Positions 18,051 to 25,913 of a DNA stretch of 32,918 nt are shown here, piece after piece. This DNA comes from Rhizaria sp. SCN 62-66 (Eukaryota; Rhizaria, unplaced): positions 1 through 32,918 of the forward strand of contig MEDY01000393.1 in assembly GCA_001724265.1 (NCBI GenBank). Reading direction: 5' to 3'. A model generated the notes under the pieces. The model was not told the DNA's origin and ran no database searches. It worked only from the letters and a program-made list of their open reading frames with translations. Position numbers and translations under genes: made by a program. Within the stretch, counting starts at the first letter, position 1. Each line of letters starts with the position of its first letter.

Positions 18051-18812
18051 ATGACTGTCCGCGCCCTGCTGCCGCTACTCGCGGCGCTGGCTCTCGCGCT
18101 CACCGCCCTGGCGCCCGCTTTGCGCGCGTCGGCGACGAGCTTCGCCTACGAGTGCACCATCTGCAACCGCGTTTGGGCGCGCCCCGGCGCGAACGTCGAC
18201 GCGGCCATCGCTGAACACTGTACCGCTGCGGCCGCGAGCTCTCCGCTGCTCTACTCCACCGACGCCGTTGCGAACGTGTGCGTGGTGCACGAGGACGGCC
18301 GCTGCAAGCGCCGCCTGTTTGACACCACGGGTGGCGGCTTCACGGACCGCTACCAGAACCCGCTCGACGTGCCGTTCCGCGTGACAGACAAAGCGCCTGT
18401 GACGTACACCTTCGGGCGCCCGCCCGGGTCGCCGCAGGTGCCCGCGCAGCGCGTGCGCGACGCGTGGTGCCCGCGCATCGTGCGCGACGTCTACAACGCG
18501 ACCAACTTCGCCGCGCTGCGGAGCTCGTGTCCGGCGTCGGACCCCGCGCTGTGCTGCGGTCGGCTCGTGCGGGCGAGCCACGCTGACGGGTTCTGCTCCA
18601 ACCCCAGCACGGGCGTGCCCAAGGCGGGCGGCGGCGCTGAACAGGACGCGCTGCAGACGCAGGCGGAGAAGAAGTTCAAGTCTCGCTCGGACAAGGACGA
18701 GAAGAAGAAGGACCCTGAGCTGGCCGACCTCCTGGACAAGGGCAAGGGCGCAGACGACAAAATGCGCAAGCACATCAACTCGCTCCTCAACGGCTTTGGA
18801 GACCCCGAATGA
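18051..18812 (+). CDS. Secreted/ER-lumen cysteine-rich protein, family not recognised
   Basis: The frame from ATG 18051 to TGA gives 253 residues. It opens with a clear signal peptide (MTVRALLPLLAALALALTAL...ALRASA), followed by about ten cysteines: YECTICNRVW, AEHC, NVCVVHEDGRC, DAWC, RSSC, ALCC and GFC. These are probably disulphide-bonded in the secretory pathway. The middle has several Tyr/Pro/Phe turns and one N-glycosylation sequon (YNATN). The C-terminal ~60 residues are Lys/Asp/Glu-rich (KFKSRSDKDEKKKDPELADLL) and end without a KDEL-type signal or a membrane anchor. The CxxC followed by Cys about 23 residues later is loosely reminiscent of saposin-type folds, but I do not claim it. 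An upstream ATG at 17904 is disfavoured because it would place the signal peptide internally. Confidence 0.75.
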   Translation: MTVRALLPLLAALALALTALAPALRASATSFAYECTICNRVWARPGANVDAAIAEHCTAAAASSPLLYSTDAVANVCVVHEDGRCKRRLFDTTGGGFTDRYQNPLDVPFRVTDKAPVTYTFGRPPGSPQVPAQRVRDAWCPRIVRDVYNATNFAALRSSCPASDPALCCGRLVRASHADGFCSNPSTGVPKAGGGAEQDALQTQAEKKFKSRSDKDEKKKDPELADLLDKGKGADDKMRKHINSLLNGFGDPE

Positions 18813-19278
18813 GCACGTGTGCGTGTGTGTATATTGCGAGGCGCAACGGTGGGAGGAAGTACGTGTGTATGTGTAGCGAAGAGCGCTGTTTAGGGCCAGA
18901 GCCAGGATACGGGCTGGATAATAAACTCATTATGTTTGATCAAAAGCCGTGATTTCGTATGTATCATCTCTATAAGTATACCATACTTTGATATAACCTG
19001 TATTGGCGACTATCTAGACTGTCAATATGCAACTAAGTGATATTTGACAGCTGCCTAGTCGAAGGCGAAGTGCAGTGCTCGGTCAGCATGCTGTCAGCGC
19101 ATCTTCGGCTTAAGATATCTGCGTGGAACATTCGTTGCTGTAAGTGTTGCTTGCACTCCCGATATTACTTATTGTGCATAAATATTTTTTATTTGAAATT
19201 TCTCTTAAATCTTCGTTCTAATCTTCATATGACTCTAAATCTTCACCTCGGCTTCTCCTGTTCAGAGCGGTCGACAAC
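18813..19278. other. Intergenic between cysteine-rich protein and ALG2 genes
   Basis: This AT-rich stretch contains a possible polyadenylation signal aataaa at 18920-18925, about 110 nt past the upstream stop. The sequence just before ALG2 (ttctcctgttcag, 19253-19265) resembles a 3' splice site, so the ALG2 leader may be spliced. Nothing else is seen. Confidence 0.4.
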
Positions 19279-21282
19279 ATGCCTCCCGCTGCCTCTGCTG
19301 CCCCCGCACCTGCGGCGCCGGGCCGCCCGCTGCGCATCGCGTTCCTGCACCCCGACTTGGGCATTGGCGGCGCGGAGCGGCTGGTGGTGGACGCTGCGCT
19401 GGCGCTGCAGGAGTGCGGGCACCTGGTGGACATCTTCACTTCCCACCACGACCCGGCGCACTGCTTCGAGGAGACGCGCAACGGCACGCTCCGCGTCTTC
19501 GTCTCGGGCGATCACCTCCCGCGCTCCTTCTTCGGCGCCGGCGCGATCCTCTGCGCCATCCTGCGCAATCTCTGGGCGGGCTGCTCGATCCTCTCCTCCT
19601 GGTGCGACGCCGGCCCCCAGCTCAACGCCGCAGGCACGGCCCCGCTGCCCGGCGTGCCGCTGGCCAACTACGACGTCTTCTTCGTTGACCAGCTCTCGAT
19701 CGCGCTCCCACTGCTCTGCGCCGCGCCCGCGACCGCGCGCTCCTTCTTCTACTGTCACTTCCCCGATCAACTACTGACCCGCCGCACGTCGCTGCTCAAG
19801 CGGCTCTACCGCCTGCCCTTTGACGTCGCCGAGGAGCTCACCACGGGCGCCGCCGACGCCATCGTTGTCAACTCGCGCTTCACGGCGCAGACCTACGCCG
19901 CCACGTTTGCCCGCCTCGCCGCGCGCGGCCCGCGCTGCCAGCCCGCAGTGCTGTACCCTTCGATCAACTTCGCGCGCTACGACGACAACCGGCGCTACGA
20001 CGTGGCGCTGGCCGCGCTGCTCGGCCGCTGGGCCGTCGAGACCGGTTCCGTCGAGACCGGCGCAGTCAAGACCGGCGACGCCGACGCGCTCGCTGCGTTC
20101 ATCGCCAGGCTCGAGGCCGTGCCAGCGCCCCTCCCGACCCCGCTCTCTAACAGCAACAACAACAACAATAACAAGACTGGGGATGTTGTTGCTGCTACTG
20201 TTGATCTGGACACTGCGTTCGAGACGCAGACGCCTCTGTCGGCGTTCGTCTTCCTGTCTATCAACCGCTACGAGCGCAAGAAGGACATTGGCGTCGCCGT
20301 GCGCGCCTTTGCCCTGGCCAAGGCCGCCGGCGCGCTGCCCTCCCGCGCCGCGCCCGCGGTGCTCCACACCAGCGACGGCTTCGTCAACGGCGGCAAGAAC
20401 AACATCGATAACATCAGCGGCGGCAGCGCGGGCGTCGGCGTGGTGCGCCGCGTGTTTACTTCCGCTCGGCTGGTCGTTGCGGGCGGCTTCGACCCGCGCG
20501 TGGAGGAGAACTTCTCCCACCACGCAGAGCTGCGCGCGCTTGCCACCAGCCTCGGGCTCACAGTCACGGACTACCCCTACTTGCCTCCCGGCACCAGCGC
20601 CGCCGCCGTCACTGACACCGCGGCCGCGTGGGACGCCGCTGCGGACGTAGTGTTCGTGCGGTCCTTCACGGAGCCGCAGCGGCAGTCGCTGCTGCGGCGC
20701 GCGCAGGCCGTGCTCTACACGCCCACGGGCGAGCACTTCGGCATCGTGCCCGTGGAGAGCATGTTCGCGCGCCGGCCCGTCGTCGCGTGCGCCTCGGGCG
20801 GGCCGCTCGAGAGCGTCGCCACGTCGCTCGGCACCGCCACCGGGGTGCTCTGCACGCCCGGCAGCGCCGAGTCCTTCGCAGAGGCCATGGGCCGACTCGC
20901 GCGCTCCACAACGGCGAGCAAGAGCGAGAGCGAGAGCAGTGATGTGAGCGGGAGTGTGAAGCAGCTGTCCGAGGTGGCCGCGATGGGCGACCGTGGGCCG
21001 GCGCACGTGCAGCGGCTCTTTTCCTTCGACACGTTCAAGCAGCAGCTCCAGGGCCACGTCCTTGCGCTGGCTGCCGACGGCGCCCGCGCCGCTGCCAAGG
21101 ACGTCGGTGCGGAGGAAAGCGGGTCGTATGGGCCCGCGCTGAGGCGCGCATGGGCGCGGCTGGGCAGCTCGCCGCGCGGCCGGCTAGCGGCCGTGGGCGT
21201 CGTGCTGGGCGCCGTGTTCGCGCTGCTCTTTCTGCTGTTCGCGGTGGTGCTCACCCTCGTGCTCAGCGCTCTGCTCAAGTGA
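19279..21282 (+). CDS. ALG2: ALG2-like alpha-1,3/1,6-mannosyltransferase
   Basis: This GT4-family enzyme adds mannose to the dolichol-linked oligosaccharide on the cytosolic face of the ER, early in N-glycan assembly. The 667-residue protein (ATG 19279 to TGA) begins with RIAFLHPDLGIGGAERLVVD, the family's N-terminal donor-fold signature. It continues with RSFFYCHFPDQLL and FLSINRYERKKDI. The retaining glycosyltransferase EX7E motif is EHFGIVPVE near residue 484, followed by PVVACASGGPLESV. The last ~30 residues form a strongly hydrophobic anchor. Human ALG2 is about 416 residues; the excess here is low-complexity inserts, including a poly-Asn tract near residue 293 and Ser/Glu repeats near residue 550. 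No intron is needed. Confidence 0.9.
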   Translation: MPPAASAAPAPAAPGRPLRIAFLHPDLGIGGAERLVVDAALALQECGHLVDIFTSHHDPAHCFEETRNGTLRVFVSGDHLPRSFFGAGAILCAILRNLWAGCSILSSWCDAGPQLNAAGTAPLPGVPLANYDVFFVDQLSIALPLLCAAPATARSFFYCHFPDQLLTRRTSLLKRLYRLPFDVAEELTTGAADAIVVNSRFTAQTYAATFARLAARGPRCQPAVLYPSINFARYDDNRRYDVALAALLGRWAVETGSVETGAVKTGDADALAAFIARLEAVPAPLPTPLSNSNNNNNNKTGDVVAATVDLDTAFETQTPLSAFVFLSINRYERKKDIGVAVRAFALAKAAGALPSRAAPAVLHTSDGFVNGGKNNIDNISGGSAGVGVVRRVFTSARLVVAGGFDPRVEENFSHHAELRALATSLGLTVTDYPYLPPGTSAAAVTDTAAAWDAAADVVFVRSFTEPQRQSLLRRAQAVLYTPTGEHFGIVPVESMFARRPVVACASGGPLESVATSLGTATGVLCTPGSAESFAEAMGRLARSTTASKSESESSDVSGSVKQLSEVAAMGDRGPAHVQRLFSFDTFKQQLQGHVLALAADGARAAAKDVGAEESGSYGPALRRAWARLGSSPRGRLAAVGVVLGAVFALLFLLFAVVLTLVLSALLK

Positions 21283-21932
21283 ACGCTCTGATGCAAACTT
21301 GAAAGAAAAGTTGATTCGGGATTGTTTGCCAAAACACGCGTGCTTCTGTATGCGCAATATTTGTATGATAACTAGATTGGTCATGATTAATGTACAGCCA
21401 CTGCGGCACATGACCTGCAACATCATCTCACCGCTAATCGGCACGGTGTCCGACACAACCACCAGCTGTACGTATTAATGTGGTCAATGCAAGTTAGCTT
21501 TGGGCCCACGAAGTTCTATAGCATCATTGCATGTCATTACATGATGGTCATTGAAAGAATATACACTTGTGTATTGTTGATAGAATAGAGCAACTGGAAG
21601 ATCGTCACGTGAAAATAATATTAATGGTTATAAAGGCTAAATAGTCATGATAAGTATTAACGCATCTGCAAACAAAACAAAACCGTCTTCTGTTGCATTG
21701 CTTATGATGCTCTTTCTTGCTGCTGCAAGTCACTCGCATGTCATAGTTTGTTTGCGCCAACACGAAAGAGCGTGCTGTAAAAAGCTACATCGCACAGCAA
21801 CTTTCACGCACAGTTCGAAAAGCACTTGAACACAAACAAAAAGACTAGCATACTGAGACGGTAAAGAGAAGAACTCGTCGAAGTAAATAAGTTAACTCGC
21901 GCACGCCGCTTGTCAAAGCCACATTGCGCTGC
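21283..21932. other. Convergent intergenic region, ALG2 / Tousled-like kinase
   Basis: This 650-nt AT-rich DNA lies between two stop codons. Short open frames (for example 21647-21829) have no coding bias. Nothing is recognised. Confidence 0.5.
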
Positions 21933-24900
21933 TCAGGCCTTAAAGTTCTTGAGGAAGGGCTCCTCAAAGATGGCCAGCACGTCGGGCCGGTCGCTGGGCG
22001 CCAGAGACAGACACTTGCGGATGAAGTCCTTGGCGGCCTCGGACACGATGGGCTTGGCGGGGAACTCAACGGTCAGCTTCGCGGCGGCCGCGGCAGCCGT
22101 GGCGCCCGCGCCGGCCCCCGCGGCGCCGTGCGCCATCATGAGCTCGACGCCCGCCTGGCCGGGGCCGAAGGGGCGGCGGCCAAAGAGCATCTGGAAGAGG
22201 ATGACCCCGCAGGACCAGACGTCGACGGCGGCGGTGATGTGGGGCCGGTGCGCGGTGACGAAGCACTCGGGCGGCAGGTACGGCAGCGTGCCCGCGCCCT
22301 GCGACGTGAGCTCGATGCTCATCTCCTGCTCGTCGACCAGCTTCGACAGCCCGAAATCGGTGATCTTGACCTCACCCTTGTGGAACAAGATGTTGGCCGG
22401 CTTGAGGTCATAGTGAATCACCTTCTTGCGCTGCTCGTTGAGGTATTTGAGCGCGGAGAACACCTGCATGATGATGATGCGAGCCTCGCGCTCGGCCAGC
22501 GTGTCGTGCTCCTTGAGGTACGAGTCCAGGTCGCCGTCAGCGCACAGGTCCAGCACAGTCACCAGCGTCGACGAGTCGATTTTGAACACGTCCGTGAGAC
22601 GCACCACGCGCGGGTGTTGGAGCTCGCGCTGGATGGCGCTCTCGCGCATCACATGCTTCAGGTAGTTGCGCCGCCGGTCCTCGGACCACGATGCGTTGAG
22701 CTGGTGGATCTTGCAAGCCACGAAGCGCAGCTCTTGAAGGTCGTAGGCGCGGAAAACTTCGGAGAAGCCGCCCTTGCCGAGCATTTCGAGGAATAGGTAG
22801 CGCTGGTCGATGATGTGGTAGCCGGCAAACTTGCTCGCGGCCTCGTCCAGGAAGAGCCGCTCGGCCTTGATGAGCTTGCGCTTCTGCAGCTCCAGCTCCT
22901 CTAGCTGCACCTGCAGCGCGGCCGTGTCGCGCTTGTTGTTAGACAGCCGCTGACGGAAGACCTCGTCTAGTTCGGCCGCGTCGTGCGCGCTCATGCTCGC
23001 TGACACGACCACGCCGCCCGGGGACACGAAGCTGCCCGCCTCGTCCGCCGCCGTCGTCGACATAGCTGCGGCAGATGCAGTCGCCGCGGAGGCGGGGGCC
23101 GAGGGCGAGTCCGAGGTGGCGATGCCGGAGCCGCCGGAGACGAGGTCAAGCAGCTCACCGTCGGACATGAGCTCGCCCGCCGCCGCGGCCGCCGCGGCCG
23201 CCGCCGCCTGCTGCTGCTGCTTGTTGGTCTTCTTGGTTTGCAGCGCGCGCACCTTCTGCAGCCGCTTGCGCGCGGCCTCGACCTCGTTGCGCTCCTCGGT
23301 CAAGGCGCGTAGCCGCTGCGAGGCCTCCTTGAGCAGCTCGCCGTCCTCCCACGCCTCCATGCTGCCCATGCCGCCGCCGCCGCCCGCCGCGCCCGCCGCG
23401 CCCGCGCCCGCGCCGCCGTTGCCTGCGCCGGCGATGTGGACCGCGGCGGCGTCGTAGAGCACGACGAGGCGGCCGATGCTGGCGCGCTTGCTCTGCAGCG
23501 TGCGGTCCAACTCGCGTCGCGCCTTGCTGGCGAGCGCGCGCATCGTCTCCACCAGCGACGCCGTGGCCTCGCTAGCGCGCTCCTGCGCCTGCCGCACCTG
23601 CGCCTGCAGCGCGGTCGCCGCGTGCTCCTGCTGCATCTGCCGCAGCTCCCACTCGCGCGCGCGCGCCGCGGCCTCGGCCGCGGCCGCCGCGGCGGCGTCG
23701 GCTGCGCGCGCCGTTGCGGCGGCCTCGATGGCGGCCTCGCGCGCAGCGAGCCGCTCCGAGAGCAGCGCCTTGATGCGCGCCACCTCGTTCAGCAGCAGCG
23801 GCTTGAACTGGTCCGGCAGCGTCGTCAGGCCGGCTGCAGCGCCATTGCCGTTGTTGTTGGTATTGCTGCCGTTGGGGCTAGCTGCCGCTGAAGAGGCTGA
23901 GGAGGACGCGGACGCGGCGGCGGCGGCGGCCACGGCGGCGGCGGCGTTGGCAACCGACGCCGTCGCCGCCGAGGGGTAGAATGTGGGCCCCTCGTCCTCG
24001 ATCACCACAGCGGTGTTGTAGCTGCTGCCGCTGCTGCTGCTGGGGCCGTTGCCGTTGAACAGCGCAGTGCCAGTGCCAGCGCCAGCGCGCGAGCTGGAGC
24101 CGGACGCGAAGGCAGGCGCTGGCGCGGGCGCGGCGCGCTTGCCGGGGGTCACCGACGACGACGATGCAGACGCAGAGGTCGAGGACGACGAGTTGTGGCT
24201 GCGAGAGAAGTACTTGGTGATGGACGACTTGCTGCGACTCTCAACGCTGTTGGCGCCCCCACCGCCGCCGCTGCCGCCGCCAGCAGCAGCCGCGGCGGCG
24301 GCCGAGTTGGGGCTGGGGCTCGGGTTGGCGTTGGCGCCGGTGCTCGCTGCGTGGCCGCCGCCGCTGCCGGTGGCCGGGGGCGTGGAGTCAGTCCCGGCGC
24401 GCGGCTTAGAGGGGGACAGGTACGCGCTCTCAGTCGCGCTCGCAGTCGCCGCCACAGAATTCGCTCCAGTGCCTGCAGCGTTGGGGTTGACCAGCAGCAC
24501 GTCGTCGTCGTCCTCGTCCTCGCCGCCGCCGTTCGCATTGCTGCAGCCCGCAACAGCGTTGTGGATGATGCTGGGCATCGCGGGGACTGCGCTGGCGGTC
24601 TTGGAACGCTTGGGGGGCGCGCCGCCCTTGCGGCCGTCACTGCCGCCGCGCCCGTCGCTGCCCCCGCGCGCGCCACCGCCGGACGCCGGGGGCGCCGAGG
24701 GCGAGGCCGCAGTGGCCGCGGTGGCAACCACGGACGCTACTGCAGTGGGCGTGGTCGCAGCGGCAGCGCCGGCGGCCGAGGCAGCGGGGTTGGGGGAGGC
24801 GGCGTTGGTCGGCGACACGGCGGGAAAGAGCGCCACGGCGGGGTGCGCGGGCAACGCGGCCGTGGATGCCGCCGTCGAGGTCGAGGCCAGCAGCGGCAGC

Positions 24901-25319
24901 GGCGGGCGCTTGGCGGAGCCGTGGTGGCTGCCGCCGCTGAAGGCGCCGACGTCGACGCCCACCTGCGCCAGCGCGCCCGCCGCGCCGGAAACGCTGCGCG
25001 AGCGCAACAACATGTCGTCCTCGACGGCGAGGAGCTTGTGCTCGACGCCATTGACCTCGCCGCGGCCCGTTGCGGTGTCGAACCGGAACGCGGGACGCGG
25101 CAGCGTGCGGGGCGCGGCCGCCGAGGACGACGACGAGGCGTCGGCTGCGGCGGCAGAATTGCCGGCATTAACGGCGCTCGGTGCAGGACCGATGCCAAAG
25201 CCGATTTGTGAGTGTCCGTCGGTAGAGTCTCCGGCAAGACGCGCCTCGAGAAGGTGCATTTTAGCCGCGTTGCTCAGGAGTTCCGCTGCGTGCGAGGAGT
25301 GCTGTGAGTTGTCGCTCAT
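21933..25319 (-). CDS. TLK: Tousled-like serine/threonine kinase
   Basis: TLKs are nuclear kinases that phosphorylate the histone chaperone ASF1 and act in chromatin assembly during replication. The 1128-residue frame (ATG 25319 to TGA) has a disordered N-terminal half rich in Ala/Ser/Asn/Gly. A long coiled-coil follows (about 510-780; ARAREWELRQMQQEH, ELEELELQKRKLIKAERLF), then the kinase domain from about residue 835. Kinase motifs are LGKGGFSEV (Gly loop), ACKIHQLNASW, the catalytic loop HYDLKPANILF, DFGLSK and LPPECF, with VDVWSCGVI after it. YHIIDQRYLFLEMLGKGGFSE is typical of TLKs. The activation segment reads GAGTLPYLPPE where animal TLKs have GAGTYWYLPPE, and an Ala/Gly-rich insert lengthens the loop after RRPFGPGQ. 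It diverges from CDC5. Confidence 0.93.
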   Translation of the reverse strand: MSDNSQHSSHAAELLSNAAKMHLLEARLAGDSTDGHSQIGFGIGPAPSAVNAGNSAAAADASSSSSAAAPRTLPRPAFRFDTATGRGEVNGVEHKLLAVEDDMLLRSRSVSGAAGALAQVGVDVGAFSGGSHHGSAKRPPLPLLASTSTAASTAALPAHPAVALFPAVSPTNAASPNPAASAAGAAAATTPTAVASVVATAATAASPSAPPASGGGARGGSDGRGGSDGRKGGAPPKRSKTASAVPAMPSIIHNAVAGCSNANGGGEDEDDDDVLLVNPNAAGTGANSVAATASATESAYLSPSKPRAGTDSTPPATGSGGGHAASTGANANPSPSPNSAAAAAAAGGGSGGGGGANSVESRSKSSITKYFSRSHNSSSSTSASASSSSVTPGKRAAPAPAPAFASGSSSRAGAGTGTALFNGNGPSSSSGSSYNTAVVIEDEGPTFYPSAATASVANAAAAVAAAAAASASSSASSAAASPNGSNTNNNGNGAAAGLTTLPDQFKPLLLNEVARIKALLSERLAAREAAIEAAATARAADAAAAAAAEAAARAREWELRQMQQEHAATALQAQVRQAQERASEATASLVETMRALASKARRELDRTLQSKRASIGRLVVLYDAAAVHIAGAGNGGAGAGAAGAAGGGGGMGSMEAWEDGELLKEASQRLRALTEERNEVEAARKRLQKVRALQTKKTNKQQQQAAAAAAAAAAGELMSDGELLDLVSGGSGIATSDSPSAPASAATASAAAMSTTAADEAGSFVSPGGVVVSASMSAHDAAELDEVFRQRLSNNKRDTAALQVQLEELELQKRKLIKAERLFLDEAASKFAGYHIIDQRYLFLEMLGKGGFSEVFRAYDLQELRFVACKIHQLNASWSEDRRRNYLKHVMRESAIQRELQHPRVVRLTDVFKIDSSTLVTVLDLCADGDLDSYLKEHDTLAEREARIIIMQVFSALKYLNEQRKKVIHYDLKPANILFHKGEVKITDFGLSKLVDEQEMSIELTSQGAGTLPYLPPECFVTAHRPHITAAVDVWSCGVILFQMLFGRRPFGPGQAGVELMMAHGAAGAGAGATAAAAAAKLTVEFPAKPIVSEAAKDFIRKCLSLAPSDRPDVLAIFEEPFLKNFKA

Positions 25320-25913
25320 GTTGCCCCCACACACCCCGTCCGGAGCTATACAAAGTCTGAAAAGGAGCTATAAAAACAAATTATACATTAAAAACACGTG
25401 TAAGTCGCCTTTGCAAAGTCAAACCGCTTTTTTAATGGGCTTTCACGGCATACAACCATGATTCAGTTTGGGCGCGAGAGTGGATCTGACGGCGCGCTCG
25501 GCGACCGCTCAGCACCGGTCGAACACCAGCTGATCGAGAGCCTGCTGGCAATCTGGCCCGTTGTGTGGTGATCTTGAGACATGCCGCAACCGGCCTCAGT
25601 GACCGTCTTTTTGTAAATCAGTGGTACTTTGACAAAGAATATCTTTCTGGATTTCTGTTCACTTTTCTTTCTTTTCTTTCTGTGCTCTGGAACAGCTTCT
25701 TTCCTCCACATCCGCAGGACACGAACGTTCCGTTAAAACGCGTTTGTCGCTTCCGTCCGTTTGTCTTGTAGCAGACGACAGTCCGGTCTGAGCCCGCTCC
25801 CACAGGCTTGCCCCGGTTTTCCACCGCCGCGTAAAGCGTCCCCTTTGCCACACTTGCATTCGCGTTGACCGCGCCCGCGTTGCCTCGCGCCGCCAGCAGC
25901 TCCGCCAGACACC
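25320..25913. promoter_or_regulatory. Divergent promoter region, Tousled-like kinase / CDC5
   Basis: These 594 nt separate two gene starts, so both promoters lie here. AT-rich DNA at 25350-25440 and 25610-25690 is followed by a GC-rich leader directly upstream of CDC5. No specific motif is claimed. Confidence 0.45.

Noticed and set aside
24049-25461. 470-codon plus-strand open frame opposite the TLK N-terminus
   Set aside because: It is a shadow of the low-complexity N-terminal half of TLK, and shows no domain.
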